Assembly: GCF_028640845.1 (NCBI RefSeq)
Contig: NC_080539.1
Span: 159,279,236 to 159,343,235 of the forward strand
Source of the DNA: Ahaetulla prasina
Taxonomy: Eukaryota; Chordata; Lepidosauria; Squamata; Colubridae
Reading direction: 5' to 3'
DNA: 64,000 nt
Of this stretch, positions 1-10,532 are shown one piece after another (position 1 is the stretch's first letter; every line of letters starts with the position of its first letter). Under the pieces are notes generated by a model. That model ran no database searches. It had not been told where the DNA came from and saw only the letters and a list, made by a program, of their open reading frames with translations. Made by a program: the position numbers and the translations under genes.

Positions 1-1062
1 AATCCAAAAAGAACCCCCCACTAAAATCCAAGACAGAGAACAAGAAAACGGCACAGCCCTCCTCCCATATATAAAAGGCACCACAGACAGAATCAGCAAG
101 ATCCTCCACAAACACAACATCAAGACAGCATTCTGCACAAACCGAAAAATATCCACCATCCTAAGAAACCCCAAAGACAAAATTGAGTTAGAAAATCAAG
201 GAGTATATGAAATCCCATGCACCGCCTGCCCCACCACATACATTGGACAAACCAACAGAAGAATAAGTGCACGCATTGAAGAACACAAGAACTCAGTCAA
301 AAAAGAGGAACCAACTTCTTCCCTGGTCCAAAGTGGCCCTTAAAGCCACAGGACACGATATTGACTTTAAAAAGACCAGAACTATTGCCAAAACAGAACA
401 CTTTAACAACAGAATAATCAGAGAAGCCATCGAGATAGAAAAACGCCCACACAGCATGAACAAATGAGATGATACCTCCCGCCTACCAGCCATTTGGAAA
501 CCCGCCCTTATTGACAAACGAGTCCCTAACATGAGGAATGACACCAGACCCACACTCATGAGGTCCACACAGGATGTCACCACCACACATCCACCCAGAA
601 AGCAGACCCAAACCCACACTGATCATGAAGCACGACCAAGGACCAGAAGCCAGACCGCAGCTGCAACATTAGCCATTTCAAACCCCTCCAATCCATACAT
701 GCAGCAGACTGACACCCACTATGAAGATGTAGCACGACCACAAATACGAAGTCAAACAACAGCAATGCAGCTCACCAGCTCAAATCCCCCTGCAACTCAG
801 ACTAATCTGAGCACAACCAAGCCCCCACCCAAACAGGACACACCCCCATCCAATCAGAGCACAAAAAAAACCCATCCAATCAGAGCACAGCCAAGCTCCC
901 ACCCAATCAGTTCAAACCCCTCTAGCAGTTAAAAAGGAAGAAACAGCTGCAATCACACATTGCTGCCAGAAGCACGAAGCTGAAGCCTGAAGATGACGAA
1001 TGAGACTTCATCGAAACGTCACCAATTTTACGCAGGAGAAAACCCGAATAACCAAAGACCTA
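1..1062 (+). pseudogene. Penelope-like element, 3' end with GIY-YIG endonuclease remnant
   Basis: Frame 2 is open from base 2 to about 345 and encodes a GIY-YIG-type segment (VYEIPC near base 203, then TYIGQTNRR and an R..EH motif). In Penelope-like retroelements this domain follows the reverse transcriptase and nicks target DNA. The frame shifts near 335-345 and continues in frame 3 as GHDIDFKKTR..REAIEIEKRP, then stops at 465-467. The same frame reopens to 932 with an imperfectly repeated ARP..RSQT..SNP tail. The RT lies before the window, so only the C-terminal part is visible. A 3' untranslated tail with CGAAACGTC ends at the TAGA microsatellite. The frameshift and stop make this copy non-functional. 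Confidence 0.75.
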
Positions 1063-1063
1063 C

Positions 1064-1064
<1 letters not shown>

Positions 1065-1136
<72 letters not shown>

Positions 1137-1185
1137 AGGATGGAGGATGGATGGATGGATGGATGGATGGATGGATAGATAGATA
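1065..1185. repeat. (TAGA)n / (GGAT)n compound microsatellite
   Basis: About 72 bp of uninterrupted TAGA units (1065-1136) pass into GGAT units (1145-1176) and back to GATA. It directly abuts the Penelope-like tail, so it probably grew from that tail. GATA repeats are the Bkm-type satellite motif first described from snakes. Confidence 0.95.
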
Positions 1186-1817
1186 TTTTTAAGAAATTTA
1201 AAAAAATATCTTTTTCAAGAGAAAATATGGATCAGTACAAATGTACCCATTAGAAAAACTTATTTAGGAATATTGGGGTTGGTTGACAAAATCTCTAATT
1301 CTGATATCATACACTGATTGTCAAGATTTTTGTAGCATTACTTAGCAAATTAACTTTGTTTATATTGTGAATACATTTTTCAAAGCATATGTCTATCTAT
1401 CTGTCTCCTGTCTAGTTATTTTGTATCTTGTTTTTCATCTAGTTGGTGTACGCAGAGCAAATTCATCCTCGATTCCCCATTCCCAAATCTATGTAAGATT
1501 GGACTGAATCTTACATAGCCCAAGTTATCTAAACAGTATTTATGAGTAGTAACATCTCTCAAAAATCTGTTCTTTCTTTAGTTATTTCTTTCATACACCT
1601 TACATTTCATTTTTATCTTATTACTAAAAAGATGGAAATGGGTCTCCTGCTGCCCAGTTCTCTACCTCATTGGTGTCCTCCAAATTGCAATACTTGTTAT
1701 TTTCTACCTCTTAATAGGGCTACCAAACTGGGCTTCAAACTTCAGAATAGGCCTTCTCTATTCTTTATATCATATCATGGTTATTTAGATATTTGTGCCC
1801 AAATCTAGTAGCGAAAT
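1186..1817. other. AT-rich sequence, no gene seen
   Basis: No recognisable repeat family, domain or splice-flanked frame. The 88-codon frame starting at 1542 has no protein-like pattern. Confidence 0.5.
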
Positions 1818-2170
1818 TAAAGGTAAAGGTGAAGGTTCCGCTCCACATATGTGCTAGTCCTTTCCGACTCTAGGGGGCGATGCTCATCTCCATTTCAAAG
1901 CTGAAGAGCCAGCGTTGTCCAACGATGTCTCCGTGGTCATGTGGCCGGCATGACTAAACACCAAAGGTGCACAGAATGCTGTTACCTTCCCACCAAAGGT
2001 GGTCCCTATTTTTCTACTTGCATTTTTTATGTGCTTTCGAACTGCTAGGTTGGCAGAAGCTGGGACAAGTAACGGGAGCTCACCCCGTTACGCGACACTA
2101 GGGATCCGAACCGCTGAACTGCTAATCTTTCAATCGATCAACAAGCTCAGCGTTTTAGCCACTGAGCCAC
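1818..2170 (-). mobile_element. Sauria-SINE-like tRNA-headed SINE
   Basis: Read on the minus strand it starts with a tRNA-like head (GTGGCTAAAACGCTGAGC, B-box-like GGTTCGGATCCCTAG). A body follows with CCGTTACTTGTCCCAGC and CCACATGACCACGGAGAC, and it ends in an ACCTTTACCTTT-type tail at 1818. The second full copy at 40392-40748 has the same order. Sauria SINEs are RNA polymerase III transcripts moved by Bov-B LINEs; the tail type fits that family. Substitutions relative to the second copy suggest an old insertion. Confidence 0.8.
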
Positions 2171-2874
2171 ATTAAAAAAATAAACCTCTGTGGTCCCTGG
2201 AAAGTCATGATAATTTAGGTAAATATTTCTCAAGTTAGAGGACTAACTTAAAAAAACAATATCAGGAAAAAAAATGGGAGTGCCAGAAAAAGGAGGATGT
2301 CACTGCAAGTGAATGAATGGATCGCTTCAGTTTACTCTCTGGCTTCATCATTTGTTGCAGCTCCATCTATCCCTTGAAGTCAGATAGGGTCTCTGACAGA
2401 CTAGTCTTATCAGAAGGTGGCCCTGATAGAAAGAAACCAAGGAGGCTCATCTAACCGCTCCTCTCCCCTGGTCCATTCAGAAGCCTCATTTGGCAAAGTT
2501 TTCTTAATGCCCCAACAGATGTGGGTGGTCAAAGAGATTTTTTTTTTTTACTTTTGCTTGTGCAAGCACAGTACAGTTTGTAAGACGGTTAGGCTCGAGT
2601 GTGGGATAGTGCAAAGGAATGCAGAAGAGATCCTAATCTTTTCAGAGCTTCCAAAGAGATTTGTAAAGAGGGACATTTACTGTTGTTTTTATAGGTTTTG
2701 AAACATCCCAGCAAATACAGAAAGCTATAAAAATGTCACCGGCCACTCTCCTGATAACTTACCAGTCTAGGCAAAGCGGACCCAGTCACTGATAAATTTA
2801 GATATGCCATAGTCCCACTGATGGTAATATGTGCCGGGTAATATTAGGACCCCAGTAGCAGGAAATTAGGAGAT

Positions 2875-2922
<48 letters not shown>

Positions 2923-3608
2923 GGGGGCAGGGGAGTGAGTAAGATCAGAAATGGAAAAACAGAGAGGAGGCCTACTGAGAATTAAATAAATAATGCTGGA
3001 CCATGCAAAGCGATGTCATTTTCCATATATTTTCTCTCGCGTTCCTTGCAATGTGTTAGCTGCACTAGTGTATATACTAGCCTGGCATATTACAGAGACT
3101 AGATAAACAAACGTTCTCTTTAAGTGGCAAGATGTGTGTATTAAACGTGAAATAGCTATCTTTTGATAATACGGGCCTAGTCTTCACTTTAGCCCTAAAG
3201 ATGAACTCTGGGATATCTTACAGCTCAGCATATGTCTGGAGAGACAGTTCTTCTCCTAGCTTGGTCCACTTGACCTAGTTCTCCACAGACTTGGCAGGAG
3301 AGGACCTTGGCCTCCAGTGAGGAAACTTTGCTCACTGTCTTCTAAGCCCAAGAATGTGGATATGGCCGAGTGCTAGAACACTCATAGAGAGGAGAATGAC
3401 GATTCATAGCCTGAGGCATGGAAGAGAATATCTGGCAGTTGGTTGTAGAAAAGCACCCGGCTATCCTGTTTCTTGTCCTACCTGAATAGTCAAACTAAAT
3501 GAAAAGAGACAAAAGTAAAGGATAGCCTTTCTGCTCTGAGAGATGGAAATAATGACTGAAATACAGCTTAAGTGGAGCCATTTTATTTTCCGTTTGTTTT
3601 CATAGAAG
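2171..3608. other. Single-copy sequence with (AC)n tract
   Basis: Contains a perfect CA dinucleotide repeat at 2879-2921. No gene, exon or transposon otherwise recognised. The frame at 2417-2701 crosses low-complexity T runs and looks non-coding. Confidence 0.5.
2879..2921. repeat. (AC)n microsatellite
   Basis: About 21 uninterrupted AC units. Confidence 0.95.
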
Positions 3609-3860
3609 GTTTATTTTATTTTATTAGTTTGTCAAACATGTACAAGATATCAGCTATGAATATGAACATGGACATGAATGAGGGAAATGAATACAAATAA
3701 ATGAGGACAGTAGGACAGGGACGATAGGCACGCTGGTGCACTTATGCCCGCCTACTTTACGGACCTCTTAGGAATGGGGTGAGGCCCATGGTAGACAGTT
3801 TAAGGTTGAAGCTGTGAGGGTTTGAGGAGTAGAGGAGGTTAGAGGTGACTGGAGTAGTGC
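3609..3860 (-). mobile_element. CR1/L3-like LINE, 3' fragment
   Basis: It starts with an AT-rich TTTATTTTATTTTATTAG end followed by TTTGTCAAACATGTAC, then AGGACAGTAGGACAGGGACGATAGGCACGCTGGTGCACTTATGC-type sequence. The same order occurs at 61325-61870, where the LINE C-terminus is readable. On the minus strand this is the end of the coding region and the 3' untranslated tail of a 5'-truncated copy. Confidence 0.7.
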
Positions 3861-4819
3861 CATCCAAACTCAGCAGCACCCATCCTCACTCAGTGAGCGG
3901 GGTTTAAAACTACCCCTGAGACAGCAACGATGAAGGTTCTAGAACAGGATGCAAAACCCATTCCCAGCTTTATGGTCATGTAAGATTCTGTAATGAACTT
4001 ATTTAGCATTGCAGTCAGAAGGAAAGTTCAAGATACAATCAGCCAAACAAGCAATCAGAACTCCTCCAATGCACATAACTGACTGCAGAGATATTAACCT
4101 TGCAGGCGTTATTGGGGGAAGTGACCTTCTCCCAGCCTCTACCTTAACACACACTTCTGAACTTTGCATGAGTAAGCAGATTACTTACAGCAAGATAATG
4201 TTTGCAAGGAAGGAGCAGTAGGAAAAGTGGAGATCTCAGTGGCAATATGGGGTAAAACCTTGATACGGAAGCATTTTTCAGTGGTGTGTTTTGTGGGTTT
4301 GCACTCATTTTAACAATATTAATTTTTCCAGACGGGAACCTGCAAGGCATGTACACTAGAACCAGCTGAGTCAACTTCAGGGCATAGGACTATATTGTTT
4401 GAGAGCTCAATCCTTCATCCTTTACAAAGTCTAGGGAGGTTTATGTCTTCTGTTGATCTCTAGAAGTTATACCTAGTCATTCATCTTTAATTCACAGATG
4501 CTTATATTTTTACATGCTAAGATAATATAGAATGTGAGTTTGTGAAGGAATCCTTGCCATCAGTTTCAAACTGTAGAGCAATAAAAAATATTTTATGAAA
4601 AAAGAGACTTTCTTGACCTATGTTAACCATTGACCACAGTTGAAACAAAGTTAAGTGAATCCTTCCGAGGTTTCAAGACTGTCCTATCTCAGTACATGAG
4701 CCACCCATAAATCTTTCAAAGCTGGACAGTTCTCAAGGTTACAGGACATCCCTTATGCAACATGGTATGAGAACAGGGTGTTAACCTTTTCCCTCCTTCA
4801 GTTCCAACTAAAAAAGACC
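3861..4819. other. No gene seen
   Basis: AT-rich single-copy sequence without recognisable repeats or coding signals. Confidence 0.5.
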
Positions 4820-4827
4820 CATTAAAA

Positions 4828-4933
4828 CAGGGGTCTCCAACCTTGGCAGCTTTAAGCCTGGAGGACTTCAACTCCCAGAATTCTGGGAGTTGAAGTCCAC
4901 CAGGCTTAAAGTTGCCAAGGTTGGAGACCCCTG
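4828..4933. mobile_element. Palindromic hAT MITE (106 bp)
   Basis: The element begins CAGGGGTCTCCAACC and ends GGTTGGAGACCCCTG. The two 53-bp halves are reverse complements with only two mismatches and no loop. It is flanked by an exact 8-bp duplication, CATTAAAA, at 4820-4827 and 4934-4941. CAG-G termini and 8-bp duplications are hallmarks of hAT transposition, so this is a non-autonomous hAT copy needing a transposase from elsewhere. Relatives are at 32824-32930, 51985-52096 and 60637-60705. Confidence 0.92.
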
Positions 4934-4941
4934 CATTAAAA

Positions 4942-5944
4942 TGTCTCATTGGAGCTGCTGCTACTAAACATTGTCCCATCACCTCTGTCAATGAAGCACT
5001 TACTAGCAGTCACAACCCTGGGCCATTTCTATTCTACTGAATCTGTTCTGAAGCAGACATTTGCAAAAGTACTTGCAAGAAGAAGAAGAAAAAAATCCAG
5101 ATCTGTGTGCTGAATTTGATTTTACACCGAAGAGAGTATCAGTTTCACAAGCTGGGCTATTTTTTTTGTTGTTGTTGAAGGCAAAGAACATCCTAAATTA
5201 AAGGGAGAGCTGAAAGCCTTGAACACAATATCCTTGACATGTGGGAATCTTTGAAAATCAAGCCATGACTGCATACTGGAAAAACTGCTAAATGATGCAG
5301 ACTTTCAAGGGGCAAATCCCCCCTTTCTACTGCCCCAGATCCAGATTTTTCAGCATTCACATCCAGATGTTACTGTACAGATGAAATATGGTTCAATCTG
5401 CCATTTAGGCTTTGATTTTTTTTTCTTTTGGGGAAAAATAACCGCTTCTTTGCCTAGATTAGAATTTAATTATCATTGCTGCTGGATTTTCAATAGCACA
5501 GTTTATATAGTAGGAGGATTCTTATCTCACATTTATCATACAGCTTGTAATTATGTTTCTTTATATAGAAAAACAGTATAAAGCATTAAGGAGTTCTCCA
5601 AACTGAGTAAGAATAATCTAACCAAAATGCAATCACCCATATGTCCAAAATAGAAATAGTGTCATTTGTAAACAGCGATGTTTGCAACAATGCAAGCGCA
5701 AGTGAGCAATCAAAACCCACTTCACATTCATTGCAGATATAGAAAAAAGACCATAGCTTTGATCATACAATCATGGCCACCATTTTGAAGCCAACAACAA
5801 CACTTATAAATTATGTTTACAAGTATAAGTTATAAAACAAAGAAGGTAGAACTGTAGAGTTTAAGCAGTTATGATGTTCCAGATAAGCTCATTATAATGA
5901 ATAATACGAAGTTTTCAAATTGAATGAATGCATAACTTCAATAT
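4942..5944. other. AT-rich sequence, no gene seen
   Basis: No recognisable repeat or coding region. The 66-codon frame at 5381 is AT-rich and not protein-like. Confidence 0.5.
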
Positions 5945-6132
5945 TGTTAAGTTCGGGTATTGACGAGGCAGGAGACCAGGTTAGTGACAACAGCTCTTTA
6001 ATATAGTGTGACCCAGCAAAACTCTGGAGAAAAACCTCTCCTTATATACACTTCAGCCTGAGGCTGCAACCAATCAGGAACGAGATATTTCCCGCCTAAA
6101 ACTCCCGCCAAAACTTACAGTAATACATTACA
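5945..6132 (-). repeat. Gypsy 1 3' LTR
   Basis: 188 bp, starting TGTTAAG and ending ATTACA on the plus strand. On the minus strand it carries an inverted CCAAT box (6070-6076), E2F-like CCCGCC blocks (6088-6096 and 6102-6113) and a TATATAAG box near 6042-6049. One base (C/T near position 10) separates it from the other LTR. Confidence 0.93.
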
Positions 6133-6145
6133 CTCCTTCCCTCCC
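6133..6145 (-). other. Gypsy 1 polypurine tract
   Basis: GGGAGGGAAGGAG on the minus strand lies directly against the 3' LTR, the expected place for the plus-strand DNA primer. Confidence 0.85.
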
Positions 6146-6172
6146 AGAAGGCACTTTGCCAATATTTGCATA

Positions 6173-8464
6173 TTACTTCTCTACGTAGTCCTGCAGGTAC
6201 GTGGGGCGTCTCCTGACTCTCCCGGACCTGCGCAGTTCACTTTCTGGAGTTGAGTCGAGCTTGCCGGAGGGACTTTTCGTTCCTCTGAGCTCCTCCTCCC
6301 GGCCATCCGGCCCTGGATTATTCGCCGGCTCGGACCTGCTGTCCTCTAGAGGGACCTGAGGGTGTCGCTGGACCTCGCCTGACTCAGATAAGTCTCTGTT
6401 TGGTTCTACGCTTTCTGTTTGTTCTCGGCTCCAGTCAGCTGTGGGGTTAATTAAATCATAGTCAGGGCTGGTCTCGCCTAATTCTGCCTTATCGCTCAAT
6501 CTGTTTCTTAATTGATCTATGTGGCGCCCAAACTCTGCCATCGTCTATTTCCACTAGATAAGATTTGGGGCCCGTTTGTCTATGACTATCCCCTCTTCCA
6601 GTTTGGGCCGTCGCTGTAATTATGTGCCCACACTGAGTCTCCTATGTTTAATTCTCGGAGTCTATCTGGTTTTGTTTTGAACCCGTCCTGCACGTAGTTC
6701 GGTGTAGCCGGTCTAGCGGGCACCGTAGCTTCCGCCCATTAATAGCTCGGCTGGGCTGCGGCGGTGGCCACACAGGGGTCCTGTGTTGGACGGTTAGGAA
6801 TGCGTCGATTTGTGCCTGCCAATCGCCGGGGCTGCTTCGTGATAGCGCTTCTTTGCACTCCGAACAAAGCGTTCAGCAAGGCCGTTCGACGCAGGGTGGA
6901 ACGGCGCTGAGAGGGCATGTCGGATGCCCTCTTCAGCCAGGTACCCTTCAAATAATGCTGCAGTGAACTGTGGGCGTTATCGGACACGAGGGTGTCCGGT
7001 AGCCCGTGCGTGGCGAAAAGGTGTTTTAGTGCTGAAATGACAGCTCCAGCGGTTGTGGATTTCATTAGGATGATCTCCAGCCATTTGGAGAATGCATCCA
7101 CCACAATTAGAAATGTTTGGCCGTGGAAGGGCCGCAAAATCAATGTGAATGCGGGACCAAGGGCCTTGGGGTTTCTCCCACTCCAACACTGGGGCCGAGG
7201 TGGTAGTGGTCTGGATTCCTGACATACCTGGCATCGGCCAACCCTGTCACTGATTTCCTGTCCATTAGGGGCCACCAGACATAGCTCCTGGCTAGCCCTT
7301 CATCCTTACAATTCCTGGGTGACCCTCATGCAGTAGTTCCAGGACTTTTTCCTCAGCTTCTCTGGAACTACCACCCTATCCCCCAGAGCAGGCACCCCTT
7401 GCACAGACAATTCCCTCTTTTCTTTACAAATTTTAAACGTCTCATGCAGCGGGCCATCCCTTTGAACCCAACCGATTACAGTTCTTAAAACAACGTCCCG
7501 GTAGGAGGCCCGAGCCACTTCCTGCGATGTGACTGGCCCAGAGTCCCAAGAGTCAATTAGTAGAACGGGGTGCCCGGAGTAGGGTCCTCGATTTCCCGGC
7601 AATGGGCATCTGCTCAGTGCGTCCGCATGCCCCAGCTCTTTCCAGGTCGATGCTGTAGTTTGTAAGAGTAGGCGGCCAAAAGATAGTCCATCTGGTCAGC
7701 CGGGTGATAGTGCCACTGGCGTTGGGCGGTCGCCAGCCAGTAACCCCAATAGTGGTCTGTGGTCAGTGATAATGTCAAAGTCTCTCCCAAAACGTATTCG
7801 TGAAATTTTTCACCCTGACACTATTGCGAGAGCCTCCTATCTAGCTGGCTGTAATTTCTCTCAGCCGGGACATCGTTCGTGAATAGAACGCTATAGGGGC
7901 TTCAGTGCCGTTTGGGAGTCTGTGGCTAAGTACAGCTCCTACTCCATAGGGGACGATCACAAACCAATACTAACGGCAGTCTGTTGTTGTATTGTATTAA
8001 CAGGCTATCGCTTGATAGCAAACTTTTACTGCCTCAAATGCCCTATTCTCTGACTTCCCCACGACCAAACAGTGTTTTTCCAAGCAATTTATGCAGCGGT
8101 TCAGCAACGGTTGCCTTGTCTTTTAAAAACACGGCGTAAAGTTTACCAGACCCAGGAAAGCCTGGAGTTCTGTCTTGTTTTTGGGTGCTGGGGCTCTCTT
8201 TATCGCCTTGACTTTGCTCTCAGTGGGGTGAATCCTTTTTGTCTATTCTATAGCCCAAAATTCAACAGATTCGACCCCTATCTGACACTTGCTTGCTTTG
8301 ACTTTTAATCCTGCCGACCTAAAATGGCCAAAACTTTCCTTAATCGCTTCCCCAGTTCTCTTAAATCTTCCCTGATACCAACACATCATCGAAATAGGGC
8401 ACGACTCGGTAACCCTTGTAGGAGTCGCTCCATCAAATTTTGGAATAGCCCGGGCCACACTCAC
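6173..8464 (-). pseudogene. pol: Gypsy 1 distal pol: RT palm, RNase H, integrase (frameshifted)
   Basis: This continues the gag-pol frame after its break near 8461. The RT catalytic YFDD is at 8385-8396, outside the upstream frame. The segment at 8243-8464 resembles the RT palm and thumb. At 6739-7275 an integrase core is readable: a CQVC zinc-site half, VVDAFSKWLE with the first catalytic Asp and a VSDN second Asp. The NGLAERF segment with the catalytic Glu (around 6870-6900) is in another frame. At 6173-6541 an acidic C-terminus ends in RRSGRVRRRPTYL, typical of Gypsy pol ends. Several frameshifts exclude a working protein. Confidence 0.85.
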
Positions 8465-10263
8465 CCCAAACTGTAACCGGGTGCACTTAAAGGCACCCGG
8501 TGCGTTACAATGGTCTGGGCTTCAGCTGTGCTAGCATCTACGGGTAGCTGTTGGTACGCTTGTGCCAAGTCTAATTTGGCGAAAACTTGTCCGTGCCCTA
8601 GTGAGTGCAATAAGTGTTGCACTACTGGAACTGGGTAGGCGCTCTTTTGCAATGCTTTGTTCAAGGTAGCCTTGTAATCAGCGCAAATCCTTATGGACCC
8701 GTCTGGTTTTATAGGGGTGACGATTGGCGTCTCCCATTTGGCATGGTCAACTGGCACTAGTATCCCCTGGCTGACTAATTTATCTAACTCTTTGTCGATT
8801 TTAGGTTTGAGTGCAAAAGGAACCCTCCTTGCCTTTAACCTAATGGGAGCTATTTGGGGGTCTAAATTGAAGGAGATAGGGGTCCCCTTGTACTTGCCTA
8901 AACGGTCCTCGAATACGTCTGCGAATTCCTCCAGTAGGGCGTTTTGCAGGTTGCATCCGCTCCGGTGGACGCCAGTCACCCCCATTCCCAACGCCCGGAA
9001 CCAGTCTAGCCCCAGCAAACTTGGCAAGGTTCCCTCGACTAACGTGATGGGCAGGGTCTTTTCGTATGTCCCGTACTTGACCTCGACGGTCGTTGTCCCA
9101 CGAACAGGGATGCGGTTGCCCTGGTAATCCTGCACCCGGAGCCGTTGTTTCTGTAGCTTGCGCTTTGCGATGTGCGGCAAGGCTTTCACAAAAGTGTCCC
9201 AGGACATGATTGTGATAGCTGATCCTGTGTCTACTTCCAGTCGGCACGGTACGCCTTCAATTGTCGGGTTTGTGAAGATCTTTTCTTCGATGCGGGTAGC
9301 TGCGTGGTCTATGGTAACAGTCATTCGGTTTGACTTCGCGCTCTTTCTTTCCTGGCCAATCGCGGGTCGCCTCGCCGATCTCGCGCTCTGATTGGCTGGT
9401 TTGAAATTCCGGGAATGTGGGGTTTGCATCTCTGACTCAGAGCCGCTCTGATTGGCCGATTTGAATTTTCGGTGGGAAGGTTGGGGTGCTCGGCAGACTT
9501 GAGCCAGGTGCCCCTTCCTTTCACACCGCCGGCAAATGGCGTCCCTGAACTTACATCTTTGGCGCTGATGTCGCCCCCCGCAACTTCCGCATTCCTCCGG
9601 GTCTTCCCTTGTCGATTTTCCGGTGTAGTGGACTTCTTCCTCCTCTTCGCTGGTTGACTCACGATAGGTTTCTTCGTGGTGGACTGTGCTCGGCTTTGCG
9701 CCCGCCATCGGCGTGAGTCGCTTTTGTAAGGTGTCTGCTGCATGGTTGGACATCTCATGGGCTCTGGCCGTCCAGGCGTTTGCCAATGTCAGGTTGCTCT
9801 TGGCTAGCAACCGTCTCCTCAAACGGATGTCTCTGACCCCCCGTATAAGTTGTTCCAGCAGCTCTTCGTCCAGATCGCGGTACTCGCAATGCTTGGAGGC
9901 TTGTCTCAGGGCTGCCATGTAGTCGCTGATAGACTCGCCTTCTTGTTGCCTGCGCTCCCCAAACTCGTACCGTCGAACGTATTTGGACGGGGCCGGTGCG
10001 AAGTGATTCTTCAGGAGGGTCTGAAGGGTCTGCCACGACACGGAGTGTAGCGGTGTTGGCTCCGCTAGGGCTTCTGCGACGGCGATGACTGCGGACCCAC
10101 AGTGGCTTATGAAGTAAGCCCGTTTGCGGTTGTCGGAGACTCCCTGTAGCTCGTTTGCCTCCAGGAAACTTTCGAAACGGGTCATATATATTCCCCATGT
10201 CTCCTGGGCAGGGTCAAACGGAGTGGGTGGCGTGTAGCCGGTCATCGCTGCATTCGCTATCAC
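8461..10263 (-). CDS. gag-pol: Gypsy 1 gag-protease-RT open frame (600 codons)
   Basis: The longest open frame in the window. Residues 10-180 are a capsid-like gag region. Two zinc knuckles follow: C225/C228/H232/C237 and a canonical CX2CX4HX4C at C244/C247/H252/C257, which bind RNA. A retropepsin-type protease has DTGS at 345-348 and LLGLDW near 416. RT starts near 440, with the YRP-like region and motif A Asp565 in KLDLAQAYQQ. The frame then breaks before the YFDD motif. Translation could start at Met1 (10263) or Met7 (10245), shortly after the primer site. A single gag-pol frame without a gag stop is seen in several Gypsy groups. It is retrotransposon, not host gene, sequence. Confidence 0.9.
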   Translation of the reverse strand: MIANAAMTGYTPPTPFDPAQETWGIYMTRFESFLEANELQGVSDNRKRAYFISHCGSAVIAVAEALAEPTPLHSVSWQTLQTLLKNHFAPAPSKYVRRYEFGERRQQEGESISDYMAALRQASKHCEYRDLDEELLEQLIRGVRDIRLRRRLLAKSNLTLANAWTARAHEMSNHAADTLQKRLTPMAGAKPSTVHHEETYRESTSEEEEEVHYTGKSTREDPEECGSCGGRHQRQRCKFRDAICRRCERKGHLAQVCRAPQPSHRKFKSANQSGSESEMQTPHSRNFKPANQSARSARRPAIGQERKSAKSNRMTVTIDHAATRIEEKIFTNPTIEGVPCRLEVDTGSAITIMSWDTFVKALPHIAKRKLQKQRLRVQDYQGNRIPVRGTTTVEVKYGTYEKTLPITLVEGTLPSLLGLDWFRALGMGVTGVHRSGCNLQNALLEEFADVFEDRLGKYKGTPISFNLDPQIAPIRLKARRVPFALKPKIDKELDKLVSQGILVPVDHAKWETPIVTPIKPDGSIRICADYKATLNKALQKSAYPVPVVQHLLHSLGHGQVFAKLDLAQAYQQLPVDASTAEAQTIVTHRVPLSAPGYSLG

Positions 10264-10320
10264 CTTGCTGGGTTTGATTCTCGTAGTGAGTTCAGCTCTG
10301 TTCTGGTGCTCTGCCTCAAG

Positions 10321-10338
10321 ATCCCATCCTCGTCGCCA
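10321..10338 (-). other. Gypsy 1 primer-binding site, tRNA-Ser type
   Basis: On the minus strand TGGCGACGAGGATGGGAT starts one base after the 5' LTR. It is complementary over 18 bases to the CCA-ended 3' end of vertebrate tRNA-Ser(GCU) as I remember it (...ATCCCATCCTCGTCGCCA). Mag-clade elements are reported to use tRNA-Ser. Confidence 0.8.
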
Positions 10339-10339
10339 A

Positions 10340-10527
10340 TGTTAAGTTTGGGTATTGACGAGGCAGGAGACCAGGTTAGTGACAACAGCTCTTTAATATA
10401 GTGTGACCCAGCAAAACTCTGGAGAAAAACCTCTCCTTATATACACTTCAGCCTGAGGCTGCAACCAATCAGGAACGAGATATTTCCCGCCTAAAACTCC
10501 CGCCAAAACTTACAGTAATACATTACA
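10340..10527 (-). promoter_or_regulatory. Gypsy 1 5' LTR (promoter)
   Basis: 188-bp LTR followed on the plus strand by the duplication AATAT (10528-10532). On the minus strand the U3 region has two GGCGGGA blocks, an ATTGG box and TATATAAG, so it should drive transcription leftward. Confidence 0.85.
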
Positions 10528-10532
10528 AATAT

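Larger units (their letters stand above)
5945..10527 (-). mobile_element. Gypsy-type LTR retrotransposon 1, complete but broken
   Basis: 4,583-bp element with 188-bp LTRs (5945-6132 and 10340-10527) that differ at one base, TG...CA ends and a 5-bp duplication AATAT on both sides. On the minus strand the order is 5' LTR, primer-binding site, gag, protease, RT, RNase H region, integrase, polypurine tract and 3' LTR. Protease before RT and integrase last is the Gypsy (Metaviridae) order. The tRNA-Ser-type primer site fits the Mag clade, which is an inference. Gag, protease and the start of RT are open in one frame; the distal pol is frameshifted. The near-identical LTRs imply a recent insertion. 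Confidence 0.93.

Noticed and set aside
1065..1185. CRISPR-like direct repeats
   Set aside because: Simple tetranucleotide microsatellite; no spacers, and the genome is a vertebrate.
1818..2170. Possible tRNA gene
   Set aside because: Box A/B-like sequence belongs to a SINE; no cloverleaf and a long SINE body follows.
8693..9127. 144-codon plus-strand frame
   Set aside because: Antisense shadow of the Gypsy gag-pol frame.
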